Below are positions 22,327 through 33,300 of a stretch of 64,000 bases of DNA, piece after piece. This stretch comes from Tenodera sinensis. Taxonomy: Eukaryota; Arthropoda; Insecta; Mantodea; Mantidae. A model generated the notes under the pieces. It ran no database searches and had not been told where the DNA came from. It saw only the letters and a list, made by a program, of their open reading frames with translations. The stretch covers positions 94,780,176-94,844,175 of the forward strand of contig CM060963.1 in the NCBI GenBank assembly GCA_030765045.1, read 5' to 3'. Position 1 is the first letter of the stretch. Each line of letters starts with the position of its first letter. The position numbers and the translations under genes are program-made.

Positions 22327-23872
22327 CTGCTCCCTCCTCAGAGCTGGTCGTCCCGACCAGCACTATCACTGCGGCAACTCCCTTGCGCCCTGGTGGACTA
22401 ACCCATCGAACCTCTTCTCCAGGAGGCACGGTCCTAGGTATCGCTGTTGGATAGTGTCCCTTGGTCCGGGTAGGACGATGTATGCCATCCTGCTTCGAAA
22501 TTCTGCAACAATACCGCCGGTCTTGACGGTCCCTCGTCCAGTTGCCCTTCTTCCTGGTGTGTTGACGGGCCATCCTGCGCACTTGGAAACGGCTCACTGG
22601 GTACCATGTCCGCCGACCTCTCTGGCTCACCTTCGCAGCCACCTTGCTTCCGATGGGTCTGGCAACAAACCCCACCACATCCGCGCGAGTCGCGTCCACC
22701 GCTGCACTCGTGTTCACTCGTGCTCGGCACGGCCTCTCCTGTATCCTGCCGTCCACGATGATGTCCACCATTCTTCCGTTCACGGCACTATGCGTCAGGT
22801 GATTGGATGGCTCCGACGGTCCCCCCATGTCACACGCCAAGTCGGTTCTCGCGTGATGCTCGTTTGCTTGTGCGCTTCCCTGCTGATCGTCCTCCACGTC
22901 GTATCCTGGTTGGTTACGTACCCGACACACTCCTCCAGAGGATCCCCGACGACGTCCCTGAACTGCCCCTTTGTCTTCCCCGAGACGTACACTTTCGTTA
23001 TCTGAAACGGGCACAACTGTCGCCTCGGCCACTAGGTGCTCCCTCCCCGGGTCTGTGCTATTCCGTCTGCCCCTGGCATCCAGTACTTTGACGTTCTCGT
23101 CAACTCTTACTACCAGGGCGCCAAGACGTTCCCCGTCGTCCTCCACGACGTCCACATGCTGGCAGAGGTCTTCCACCTTTTCGCCGAGTTGTTCCACGTC
23201 TTCTGTCATGCCAATCAGTTCGCCGAGTTGTTCCACGTCTTTCGTCACGCCAATCCGTTCGCCGAGTTGTTCCACGTCTTCCGTCACGCCAATCCGTTCG
23301 CCGAGTTGTTCCACGTCTTCCCTCGCGCCAATCAGTTCGCCGAGTTGTTCCACGTCTTCCCTCAAATCATCCGAAACGGGCGCAACTGTCGCCTCGGCCA
23401 CTAGGTGCTCCCTCCCCGGCTCCGCGCTATTCTGTCTGCCCCTGGCATCCAGTACTTTGACGCTCTCGTCAACTCTTACTACCAGGGCGCCAAGACGTTC
23501 CCCGTCGTCCTCCACGACGTCCACGTGCTGGCAGAGGTCTTCCACCTTTTCGCCGAGTTCTTCCACGCCTTCCGTCACGCCAATCAGTTCGCCGTCAATT
23601 TTCGCCGATAGCTCCGTCTTCATCTCTTTCAGCTCGGCAGCGAGGTTGTTTCTCGTCTTTATTTCTTCTTTCAGCTCGGCAAAGAGGTTGTCGTTTGCCG
23701 TCTTCATTTTGGCAGCGAGGTTGTGGTTTGACGTTTCCATTTTGGCAGTGAGGTTGTCGTTTGCCGTCTTCATTTCAGCCATTTCCGTCTTCATTTCAGC
23801 CATTTCCGTCTTCATTTCGGCGAATAATTCTTTCATCATTGCTATCATCCTGGTTTCCGAATCTCCCTCCAT
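22127..23872 (-). CDS. Gag-like coiled-coil ORF with degenerate protease remnant (copy 2)
   Basis: This 581-residue relative of the ORF at 15734-17401 starts with the same MEGDSETRM sequence. It carries more 13-residue units (EDVEQLGERIGVT type; about five against three to four in copy 1), two copies of the VEDLCQHVDVVEDDGE block and the same protease remnant with NTSA in place of the catalytic motif. It also stops inside its 3' LTR, about 200 bp past the LTR boundary. An open frame kept in both copies, despite the dead protease, suggests that the N-terminal coiled coil may still matter, or that both copies are simply young. Confidence 0.65.
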   Translation of the reverse strand: MEGDSETRMIAMMKELFAEMKTEMAEMKTEMAEMKTANDNLTAKMETSNHNLAAKMKTANDNLFAELKEEIKTRNNLAAELKEMKTELSAKIDGELIGVTEGVEELGEKVEDLCQHVDVVEDDGERLGALVVRVDESVKVLDARGRQNSAEPGREHLVAEATVAPVSDDLREDVEQLGELIGAREDVEQLGERIGVTEDVEQLGERIGVTKDVEQLGELIGMTEDVEQLGEKVEDLCQHVDVVEDDGERLGALVVRVDENVKVLDARGRRNSTDPGREHLVAEATVVPVSDNESVRLGEDKGAVQGRRRGSSGGVCRVRNQPGYDVEDDQQGSAQANEHHARTDLACDMGGPSEPSNHLTHSAVNGRMVDIIVDGRIQERPCRARVNTSAAVDATRADVVGFVARPIGSKVAAKVSQRGRRTWYPVSRFQVRRMARQHTRKKGNWTRDRQDRRYCCRISKQDGIHRPTRTKGHYPTAIPRTVPPGEEVRWVSPPGRKGVAAVIVLVGTTSSEEGAVSPRPPYLIADNRSVTHRIIVGTTAKEPKERDREWPHCWALAEREKVIEASRNVCFVFHRKISERS

Positions 23873-23929
23873 CTTGGTTCTAACGTTGCAACTTCTGACG
23901 ATGTAATGAAACTAGAAGCAATTCGACGA

Positions 23930-23947
23930 ATCCCACTCCTGACACCA
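23930..23947 (-). other. Primer-binding site, tRNA-Leu type
   Basis: Read on the minus strand, TGGTGTCAGGAGTGGGAT lies one base after the 5' LTR. It differs from copy 1 by a single A to G change. Confidence 0.8.
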
Positions 23948-23948
23948 G

Positions 23949-24482
23949 TGTAACTTTTCGGTTGTGAAGTAAAGTAGACTGATGTAGTCGAGATAAACAC
24001 TTTTATTTCCGTAAACAGTAACTTTGTACACTCGTTGCAACAACAAGAAAGTCTTTTCCGATTCTCCAACAGCACGGCTCCGAACTCGTAACACAAAGAA
24101 CTAACTCTTCTCCGTCGGCACAACTCTCCACATCGTCTGTCCGTCTCCGTCGGCACGACTACTCAACCTTCACATACGACTGACTGTTCTCCGTCGGCAC
24201 TACTCAACGCTTCACGTACGTCTGACTGACTCTTCTCACACTTTACCGCTATTTATATCTCCCAGGCACTATTCTGGAAGCTTCAGGAACGTTCACTTAT
24301 TTTGCGGTGAAATACAAAGCAGACATTTCTAGAGGCCTCTATCACTTTCTCTCTTTCGGCAAGCGCCCAACAATGCGGCCATTCTCTGTCTCTTTCCTTC
24401 GGCTCCTTTGCGGTAGTGCCGACAATAATGCGATGGGTGACACTGCGATTGTCGGCAATTAGATACGGCGGGCGCGGTGACA
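23949..24482 (-). repeat. 5' LTR of copy 2
   Basis: This 534-bp LTR has its TATA region (complement of 24250-24258) and poly(A) signal (complement of about 24000-24010) in minus-strand order. The outer edge is followed by ATAC. Confidence 0.9.
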
Positions 24483-24564
24483 ATACGTACTCATTGGGTT
24501 ACGAAAAAATGTAAAAAAATGTATGATTTTAAATTGAGAGGAGAAGTACTTGTTACTCCATAGT

Positions 24565-25518
24565 TGTTACGCTCCTTTTGCGTTTTACTTACACCTACTA
24601 CCTTTCCCTTTCCCTTTCCTTTATAACGTATTCCGCAGGATCGTGACAGGATACTACCAAGTAACACAACAAACTACAGCATAACATAACATTTATTATA
24701 ATGAAAGGTGTAACAAGCAATTATTAAAGACAACAATAAATTTGATAATAAACGCTGTTAGATATTAACATGAAAATTCTAAAATGAAAACAAGAACCTT
24801 TCCTATATTTGAAATCAGCAAATTACAGAGAAAATACTAACTAGAAATCTTGCGTACAGTCTGTGACAATATCCACCTATACCGAGTTGCTCTCCAGTTT
24901 ACTGATAAAGGGCCTCATACAGAGCAATCCCCCTTTGTTAACTGTCCCTCTGGAGTTTTCCCACTCCTACAAAGTATTATTAACTAAACTGATACTCATC
25001 CCAATGTCGGCACTAGAAGATATAGTATGTACGGAGAACTTTCAGCCTGGAGTAGCCACGCCCTGGTCGACAGTGTACAACGGTGTCCTCTGGTTTCACA
25101 GCCATTCACCGAAGCCTCCTTTGCACATAGGCGACGTCTCTTACCAGCCTTAACTGGCTCAACCACCTCGGAAGTCCATACCGCTCCTTTGCCAAAGGGA
25201 ACCACATGCACCAAGTCGAATTACATGTAACTGGGAGAATTAGGCTTATGCGCCTATCCTGCATTCCCCACGACTGATCGCTGTGCCAACCACTTGCACT
25301 GGTGCCCGGGTTCTACTTCCCCTTGCTGATGACTGACCCACACCTGGTCACATCTCACGGTAGACTCTCAACCACACACTAACCACGCAGTAGAAAACCC
25401 ATAGGCAACCGGCTTTTGTCTCTGACGTCATCTCAAGCTGTTCCATCTTTTGCCGGCCACCCTCTCTTTTTGGCTCTTGAAACTGCCGTTCGTGCTCCCC
25501 CCCAATTAATCCGTTACA
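24565..25518 (-). repeat. Possible solo LTR
   Basis: On the minus strand the block starts TGTAACGGATTAATTGGGGG and ends GCGTAACA. Its ends are short inverted repeats (TGTTACGC/CCGTTACA on plus), and a minus-strand AATAAA lies near 24691. The body is markedly richer in GC than its flanks (25020-25500). No flanking duplication and no clear TATA box were found, so this is only a candidate. Confidence 0.35.
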
Positions 25519-26723
25519 ACAAATAGCTTTATACTCATCTAAGTATATTTTATTCTAGGAATTATATACACATGGCCATGATGTGCAGCTCAACAAACAG
25601 GAGACTGATTTTAAAAAGGTACAATCAATCCTGTTTTATAGTTTCTTGAACTGCCTTTACTCATATACTGCAGATGGGTGTGTGGTGAAACTGTGTCAAA
25701 GCCTCTGAATAATTGCTATTATAATTTTAAATGTAGATGTATCCACAGAAGTTTCAGGATGTCAGACTCTTCTAATAACACTCGTGTGAGGCAGTTTTAT
25801 TTTATTTCCTTTATACTAAGTTCGTTTGAACGGCATGATACACAATCGCACAAACAAAAGAACTACTAACAATAAAAATTAATTTCCTCAACTAATATAA
25901 AACTACTACATAACTCAAACACCAGTTCCTTTATTTGTATGATCAATAGGTATTACTGCTCTCCTTTTGTTATTATATCTCATTCAAACAGATTATATCG
26001 GCGACTTGGCTTAGCAGAAAATTATTTGCTTACATATTTTAAGAGTTTCTAATTATGTACAAACCAAGTAGCTTTTATGTTATTAAAATGAAAGTACAGC
26101 GGTTCAACATTTAACGTATTTAAACTATCTAATAAGTTTTCTAGCTTTCTGATCGAGGATTTTTCTACCACCAAACGGTACTGATATACTATGCAGCATT
26201 TCACTTCCTTTTTGTTTGAATATTGGGGTAATTTTCATTTCGATATGAAATATTCAGATTTGTACAAAATTATGAGTACTTATAAAGGTTAAAGGGAAGG
26301 ATTCACAAGAAACCTCTACATCATGTACAATAATAATTTCATAAAGGACAAGGGGAGGTTAATTAATTATTAAAAGGTAACGTTGCAAGGCGAGGTAAGC
26401 CAGCTATAAACATAGTATTTTAACTTGTTATACGTTCTACAACTTCTGTGGTTAAAAGTTTGATTACATCTCCTTTCCATTTACTTTTAGGGCTTCCTTT
26501 TGTTTCAGATTCAAGAGGTTTCCATTTATGCTTTAGTTGTCTCATCTAATATACAGGACGTTCTCCAATCGACCTCTACTTCTTAGTGTTAAACATCGCA
26601 AACGCGCATGGCGCACCGGTTAGGCCGATTGTGTTAATATAGGGGTATAAGACATGTAGAAATATATTGTACTCTTGTCGCTCTTTAAGTGAAGTGGTGT
26701 GCGTTTGTCAAACTATGATTTAA
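25519..26723. other. AT-rich non-coding stretch
   Basis: No gene or element was recognised. Confidence 0.45.
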
Positions 26724-26871
26724 TGATTAGAACTTCTCGGGTTACCAGCCGTGTGATGTTGATGAAGTTGCTCGAGCTTTCGGCCATCTTGACTCTTTGG
26801 CCTTCATCAGGACGAAAGCTCGAGCAACTTCATCAACATCACACGGCTGGTAACCCGAGAAGTTCTAATCA
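26724..26871. repeat. Perfect foldback: 59-bp arms, 30-bp loop, hammerhead-like core
   Basis: Arms 26724-26782 and 26813-26871 are perfect reverse complements (no mismatch by eye). On the minus strand the loop and inner arms read CTGATGA (26810-26804), one A, GGCC, 13 bases, GGCC, then GAAA (26781-26778). That is the order of the conserved hammerhead ribozyme core with a 4-bp stem II. Stem III and the NUH cleavage site are not clear. Hammerhead motifs of this kind are known in the terminal repeats of Penelope-like elements and retrozymes, so the foldback may be two such ends joined head to head. A related ATGA(T/C)TTAATGATT sequence flanks it at 26715 and 26907. Confidence 0.75.
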
Positions 26872-27459
26872 ATAATCATCGCCATGAAAGCTTCAAGTCT
26901 TACATATGACTTAATGATTCGTAAATGGACTAATGCAAATGTTTTCATCAAATTAAATTAATGTGGCGTGGTGCAATTGTTTTCTTACGCGATGGATGTT
27001 CAAGGTGAGATTTACAGTAATCTAAAACTGGATGATTGTTTTGACACAACAAAACTCCTATTTAATTTCCGTAGTGTGGGTGATATGTGACTGTAGTCAA
27101 TTAATAATTATGTATTTGTCGTCAAATCTTCCGCCTTTCACTCTATTTTCGTTTGAAATGCCAGTTATTAAACAATGGAGTAGCACTACGTGCAACATAG
27201 GCCATGATACTGTTGTTCTTTATGCTTCGATTTTGCTTGAATTCCCTCCACCGTATGCAGTGGTTAAGACCCCGCTCTGTATCCCGATGTGGAAACATCT
27301 CTACATGGACAGACAAGATGAAAAAAGTCCTGCACCATTAAGTCATAATGTGCGCCATTCTGTAGCTGTGATGTGTTGGCAGCGCCAGTGGGACACGTAA
27401 AAGCACACCGTTCATCGAGTCTGCAGAGGTTCAAGAAATGTTCTCAATTTTTTAAATAA
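26872..27459. other. Unassigned stretch, possibly transposase remnant at its right end
   Basis: A 122-codon plus-strand frame (27032-27400) has no recognised domain. The part after 27340 lies next to the minus-strand transposase relic and may be its decayed continuation. Confidence 0.3.
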
Positions 27460-27745
27460 GATGATGTCCTAAAATACCACACCATACTTCAGCTTCCACC
27501 GATTCTGTACCTCGTATATGATTTCCACGGAACCATTGAGGATTACGATCTGCACAGTCCACTGTTTTGTACCGCTTGGCACTGCCATTATTGGTGAAGC
27601 TAGATTCGCCTGACCAAAGAACTCTGTTGATGAAGCCCGGATGTTACTGAAGACAGCGTATCATTGTTTAGCAATAGGAGTTCTGATTTGAAAATAATTT
27701 TGTATTAACTTTGCACCAACTGAAGTTTGTATGGGTGTCCCTTCT
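27460..27745 (-). pseudogene. Tc1/mariner-superfamily transposase fragment
   Basis: The minus-strand translation gives a PYKLQLVQ-like entry, then across a frameshift HPGFINRVLWSGESSFTNNG, followed by a NPQWFRGNH segment and EVWCGIL. This order is typical of the middle of IS630/Tc1/mariner transposases, where the first catalytic Asp occurs in a (S/T)DE(S/A)xF motif. Here that position reads SGES, so the Asp is lost. Only about 95 codons are recognisable, with a frame break, no downstream catalytic residues and no terminal repeats. It is a dead relic. Confidence 0.55.
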
Positions 27746-27917
27746 GTCATGGGAGTATTCGATGAATAGATGTGTTGCCGAGTTCTCACTCGACTGGGGT
27801 TTGTCTGATACCAGGAAATACAACTGGAACATCTTCCAAAGCCTATCACCTGACGCTTGGAATAATTGTAGAGATCTGTCTGTCTCAGAGCAGTGCGCTT
27901 GAAGACATGGCGTGAAG

Positions 27918-28128
27918 GCAAATGGAATTTGAAAGCTTTAAAAGATTTGACTATCGCTCAAAGGCTACTGCATTCCCATATTCCCTTGCACCTATAAGGA
28001 AATAAGCAATAAGATAATTTCTGTAAATGTTTATCTGAACTAACACGAAGAAGATATAGGAATAAGAGTTGGTAGGAATGGTTACTACAAGAGTAGAGAA
28101 AGTCATGTGAGTGCAGCACATCAGATTT
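27918..28128 (+). repeat. Family A dispersed repeat, terminal fragment
   Basis: It matches the last quarter of family A (AATTTGAAAGCTTTAAAAGATTTGACTATCGCTC to GTAGAGAAAGTCATGTGAGTGCAGCACATCAGAT). Confidence 0.75.
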
Positions 28129-30280
28129 ATATTTGTGCCTTTTAGAGATTAAAGGTTTTCGCATTTCAAATCCTTTAAGCACCCAGATCTAACAATCACA
28201 GTTTACTATTGGTTTTATAATGGTGTTATAGCTATTCAATTGTGCACTTGCTGATATTATTTCCTCCTAAATATATAATTGTGTATCAAATACACTTTTT
28301 TGCTTAATCAGTTACCACTTGTATTTCTTCTACTCATTATTTACTAAGGGCCCTATACATTGTAGCAGATTTTTTAAATGCTTTTAAGCTAGCTACACGT
28401 TGCAATGACATATCAACTGTGTAATCTATCCTATCTTTAGTTACCAAAATATATAATATTCAACCTTTGCACTGGAGATAAAAGTCCATTTTACATTTTT
28501 GGTTGTTGATTGATGCCTCTGTTTTGCCTGTTATTATTTCCGAGGGCTCAGAAAGAAGCAGCTACAATATTTAGAACAATTTGGTTTTAATAACATTGTT
28601 ATTTGTAATCAGTTCTTTAAAGTGGTTTGATCTAAAAAACCAGTTTAAAAATTCAGTACTTTTTATTTTATGATGATATGTATTGTGCTGATTCCTCCTT
28701 TAAGAATTGAAACGTTTTCTAATGCCTTAGCTTCCTACAAAATTAAATAAACTACGCCAAAAATATTCTAATCAAGGAGCGATATGGATCGTGTGCAATG
28801 CTTCCGTATGTGAGCTACAGTGTACTGTGTTGCATGTCATTTTTCTTGTTTGGGAAGTGATTTTGGGAACAAAGTCAACACGCAGCTTGGAGGCGTGCTC
28901 CCCTAAATCATTATAAATAGCCTCAGTTGTAATACGGAGCAGCGCTAGAAATATTCAGTACTTAGTCAGGAGAGTCTGAGAGTCTGAGCTTTCCAAGAGA
29001 GGTGAGGGAAGCAAAACAATGCTAGTTTCGTGGGTTTATTATTCCTTTGAAGATAAGTATACTTAATAAAGGATAGGGTAATTACGTGTCATATAACAAA
29101 ACGTATAACAAAACGTTTACATTTTTCAAGCTAAAATAAACATCTCCTTTATCATAAATTCAATAATCCAAATTTATCTGCCAAACAGTTTTTAGGTTAC
29201 TAAGCCAAAAGTATTTTTCCTCTTTTTTATTAGCAGATAGAATATATTATAATGGATGTTGGGGGCACGAGAAACAACATTTTTGCTTTGCCAATCATGT
29301 AAAAGTTCAATTTTAGGGATGACGTATTAAATTATTGTTGTTCGTTTTAAGAACTACACCTTCGTTTCTTAAGGAAACATCTGGACAGACGTTTATTGGG
29401 ACCTAAATCAAAGTAATAATTATTCTTAGAATTAATACACCTTTGGTATCTGGATTATTTGTAATATTAATTAAATTGTTTATAAAGCATCGCTTTTTGC
29501 GTGATAACTTTCAGATTGTTTTAAAGATTTTCACTTTTGTAGGCTCCAATAACCACTGTGGCTATATGCCACTTCTGTGGGTTTTATTTAAGTAAAACTT
29601 GATAGAGCTTTAATAAAGCGTGAATTGTAGGTATCTTTAACAAATTGGTTCTCTAAATTTTCCACACATGCAAATGTCTTAGGTTATGGAAGTATTCTAA
29701 TTAAAGAAATTGTCTCAACCCAGCCGACCTCAGAATCCTTAATATATTTGTTAAAATTACTGTATTTACTTGATAGAAAATGTTAAATTAGGTAGCATTT
29801 TAATAAAAGAGATTTTCTACATAATGATTATGTTTTGTAAGCATAAAAGCCATGCATGACAATAAGAACTAAGTAATCAGAGTAAGTCAGTACACTAAAT
29901 GACCCAGCATAGTTTACCAATATCGTTTCAACATACTCGTGGTTTCAACATTATGGAATCTTTTTCGTGACTTTGTTTTATGTACATAATAGTTAATATC
30001 TAAATAAGTCAATTCAAGTGTTTAAATGGAAATATGGAATTAAAATTCAAGTAAATTATTTAATAGTAAACGTTATAAAAGCGTCAAGAGACCTTACACT
30101 TCGGCAAACATTAACACCTTCAGTTCTTTCTCAAGTCAAAGAAGTTCAAGAGGCGCTGTAGAAATGAAACAATAAATAAATGAAGTTCTTTATGCGTTAA
30201 GAGTTCAGTTACTATAGCTATATTTATGTTTAATATCCTCTTAGTCTGCGGTTGAAGGTAGCTGAGTGTTATTAAATGCA
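28129..30280. other. AT-rich non-coding stretch
   Basis: No gene was recognised. A TATAAATAG element at about 28914 with a GC-richer downstream 90 bp could be a remnant promoter or LTR piece, but there is no second support. Confidence 0.4.
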
Positions 30281-30443
30281 CTCCAATAGCATGACGACGC
30301 TGCGAAAAACACTGGAGGGTTGTGGTTGCAGAAGATCTTGCAGACCGCCCTCCGGTTCTTGCCAGGTCAGGGTATCAACCCTCTACTGGCCGTGTAAGTT
30401 GTGTTACATAATAGACGGTAATAAGGTTGGTTTGTTGGTGAAT

Positions 30444-30446
<3 letters not shown>

Positions 30447-30508
<62 letters not shown>

Positions 30509-30570
30509 TTAATTAAGTATGTCAGAATATTGGTATGTCACGTCAGGAAGTTATGTCATAAATGTTGGTT

Positions 30571-30602
<32 letters not shown>
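30447..30602 (-). repeat. Two poly(A) tracts at the LINE 3' end
   Basis: On the plus strand, T runs at about 30447-30507 and 30571-30602 are separated by about 62 bases of ordinary sequence. The inner run is flush with the ORF2 stop codon. Confidence 0.9.
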
Positions 30603-30605
<3 letters not shown>

Positions 30606-33300
30606 CGTTGCCAAGGACAAGTCGTGGGCGTTTATAACGCTCTCCAGGGTCCAAGTCATACTCGCCTAGTCCCCGTATTAATTGGTTGAAACTGGAAGGG
30701 AGCTTGTCAAAGAAGGGTTTTGAAAGTATGTTGATATATTGCTTCACTGAGGGAAAGTGAAGATCCTTCTGAATGGTAGCATTTGGTATATACCATGGAG
30801 AGTTTGTAGCCGTTCTAAGATATCTCGACTGAAGGACTTCTAGCTGTCTCAGGTGTGTTTGAGCTGCTACTCCCCAGATCTGGCAGGCATACGTAAAGGC
30901 TGGTCTAAGCACTTGCTTGTACAGTAACAGTTTGTTGTCCAAGGACAAGCGAGATCTCCTGTTGTAAAGCGGGTACAGCATTGCCATTCGTTTGTTAACC
31001 CTATTGCTGACGTCTTCCAGGTGTGTCTTCCAGGTAAGTTTGACGTCTAGGGTAACTCCTAGATATTTCACACAATTAGACCACGGCACATCTTCCCCTG
31101 CCAGGCGGATGGGTGCCACGTCAACCATCGGGCGACGGCCAAAGGTTATAGCTTGGCTTTTCTGAGGGTGGATACGTAACCGCCATCGATTAAACCAGGT
31201 GGTCAGTAGGTCAGCATATTGTTGAATACGCCTGGCTGACATATAATTTTTTGAAGATGTTGAGGTAATGGCGGTATCATCCGCAAAAAGATAGAGTGAG
31301 CACCGTGGTAGTGTAGGCAGAGTGTTTATATACAGAAGAAACAGTGTGGGTGCCAGTACACTGCCTTGGGGTACGCCGGCACGTATCGGATGAGAGGTGG
31401 AAGTAGCATCTTCATAAGTTACAGCGAAAGATCTGTTTTGAAGATAGGAGTACAGTAGATGGATGAGATATGATGGAACTTGATATGTGAGGAGCCGAGA
31501 AATAAGTCCCTCATGCCAGACGCTGTCGAAAGCCCTAGTTACGTCCAACAATAGGGCTGAGACGTAATGACGTCTGTTAAAGGCTGTGTATATCTCATCC
31601 ACCAGCCGGAGAAGTTGGTGAACAGTTGAGTGAGATGTTCTGAAGCCGAACTGTTCGGGCCTAATGACATTGTGCCTGTCTAAGGTACTCCTTAGCCGTG
31701 TCTGTATCACGTTCTCAAAGAGCTTGCTCAGAACGGGAAGTAAGCTGATCGGTCTATAGCTCTCTGGAGATGACGGATCTTTGCCTGGCTTGCATATTGT
31801 GATAACTTTCGCATACTTCCATGTTTGTGGGAAGTGCGAAGTTTTAAGTATGGCATTGAAAATATGTGCCAATAGTTTCAGCCAATCAGGTGGAAGGGCT
31901 TTAAGAGCGGCGTTTGTGATTCCGTCAAATCCTGGTGCTTTGTAGGGAGCAAGCTTGCGTATATATCCTGTGATTTCCTGCACCGACGTTTCCTCAAGGT
32001 GAGAATAATCAGCAGGAACCTGGAGAAAGTTGGTAATCTCCGTTTGGACTTGAGTGATGTGGTCCTGGTCAGCTGAATCCGCTGCCATAAAAGATGTTTC
32101 CAAATATCTAGCTTGCAATTCAGCTTTTTCTTTTCCCGACTGAGCTATCATCTGTCCGTGTCGAAGAGGTGGGTTTTGTTGTGGAATACCCATTAGTACT
32201 TTGGTTGTCCGCCAAAGAGAGCCGTCTTCAGGTTTTAAGTGACAAAGGTGAGACTCCCATTTGTTGTTTGAATGTTGGCGGAGTTCAACCTTAAGTTCCT
32301 CTTGTAGACGTCTGTAAAGTGTCTTGTCCTCCGGGGACCTGGAGAACATATAACGTCTCCTGGCTCTATTCTTGTTCTGTATCAGGGCCCTTATCCTCCC
32401 AGGTAGAGGCTCGCTGTTAAATTGGTGTAGTGTTGGCTTTGGCGATGCGCTCTTGATCGCAGACACTATGGCCTCTGTTGTATTTTTCACCAATAGTTCA
32501 ACTTCCTGGGAAGTTGTGCAGGGTTCAAGGCGTGGTTGAACTTGTTCCAATATATTGGTGAACTTTTCCCAGTTTGTAGTTCGAGGCGACGGAACTGGCC
32601 GTGCTAGTTTATATGTTGGCTTAGATGGGAAAGTAATGAGGACTGGATAGTGGTCAGAAGATAGAGCTGGCACTGTATATAGTATTATGTGAGGTCTCAC
32701 ATTTTTGACCAGTGCAATATCAAGCCAATCTGGAGGTCTGCGATCGCCGTAGTGTATGGTAGGTGAGTTAGGGACCTGTACTGAGATGGCTCTCGAGGTC
32801 ACATAGGCATTTAACTTTTGGCCTCGGTGAGATATACAGGTGGAGTTCCAGTTTTGGTGTTTACTGTTATAGTCGCCTGCAGCTATAGTTGGTACTGGAG
32901 AGGAGAACAGCAAATCCAGTTCCCTGTCTAGCAACGGCCTTGTTGGTGCAATATACACCGAGAACAGGTTTAGTGGTCCTCGAGCCGTGCTTATCTGGAT
33001 ACCAGTAGCTTCCATGTTTCTGGTATTTGAGATGTCAAGTTGATGGTGACAGATGGAGTCATTTATATATATTGCTGTTCCTCCAAAGCCATCTTCACGA
33101 TCCTTTCTGTAGCATTTCATTCCAGGGATTTTCATCCTTATGTGCGGATGCAGGTGTGTTTCCTGTACTAATAGTACCTGGACTTTGTGCATAGCTAGAA
33201 AGTCGGTTAGTTCTTCTCTCTTGGATCGCAGCCCATTTGCGTTCCAGTAGCATATTATCAGCTTGGAGAAGTCTGGTTTTGCAATGGGCGTACTAGCCAT
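30601..33300 (-). CDS. LINE ORF2: AP endonuclease and reverse transcriptase
   Basis: This 899-residue frame is open from ATG to stop. Residues about 12-225 are an AP-like endonuclease: WNANG (19-23), QETH (46-49), GDYNSKH (142-148) and SSDHYP (214-219) supply the expected metal and catalytic residues. Residues about 455-740 are a reverse transcriptase: PESYRPISLL (512-521), LDVTRAFD (585-592), AGVPQGSVLAP (641-651) and the catalytic FADD (672-675). The C-terminal part (VKYLGV, LRPAFTYACQIWG) is typical of the Jockey clade, and there is no RNase H domain. It nicks the target and primes cDNA synthesis there. Its start codon lies in an 8-bp overlap with the end of ORF1. No frameshift or missing catalytic residue was seen. 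Confidence 0.95.

Larger units (their letters stand above)
21786..24482 (-). mobile_element. Internally deleted LTR retrotransposon, copy 2
   Basis: LTRs lie at 21786-22326 and 23949-24482. ATAC flanks both outer ends (21782-21785 and 24483-24486). Read on the minus strand, the primer site TGGTGTCAGGAGTGGGAT (tRNA-Leu type) follows the 5' LTR by one base, and a purine tract CTGAGGAGGGAGCAG (complement of 22327-22341) precedes the 3' LTR. It is the same family and has the same interior deletion as 15210-17742, but longer LTRs with extra copies of a GTGCCGACGGAGA-type unit after the TATA box. Reverse transcriptase and integrase are absent. Confidence 0.92.

Noticed and set aside
24565..25518. 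Confident solo LTR
   Set aside because: Ends and poly(A) signal fit, but no target duplication or TATA box was found, so it is listed at low confidence only.
26777..26813. A fully functional hammerhead ribozyme call
   Set aside because: There is one extra base after CTGATGA, and the cleavage triplet and stem III could not be placed. Reported only as a core-like motif.
28880..29030. Promoter or LTR at ATTATAAATAGCC
   Set aside because: A single TATA-like string in AT-rich DNA, with no second signal or repeat partner.
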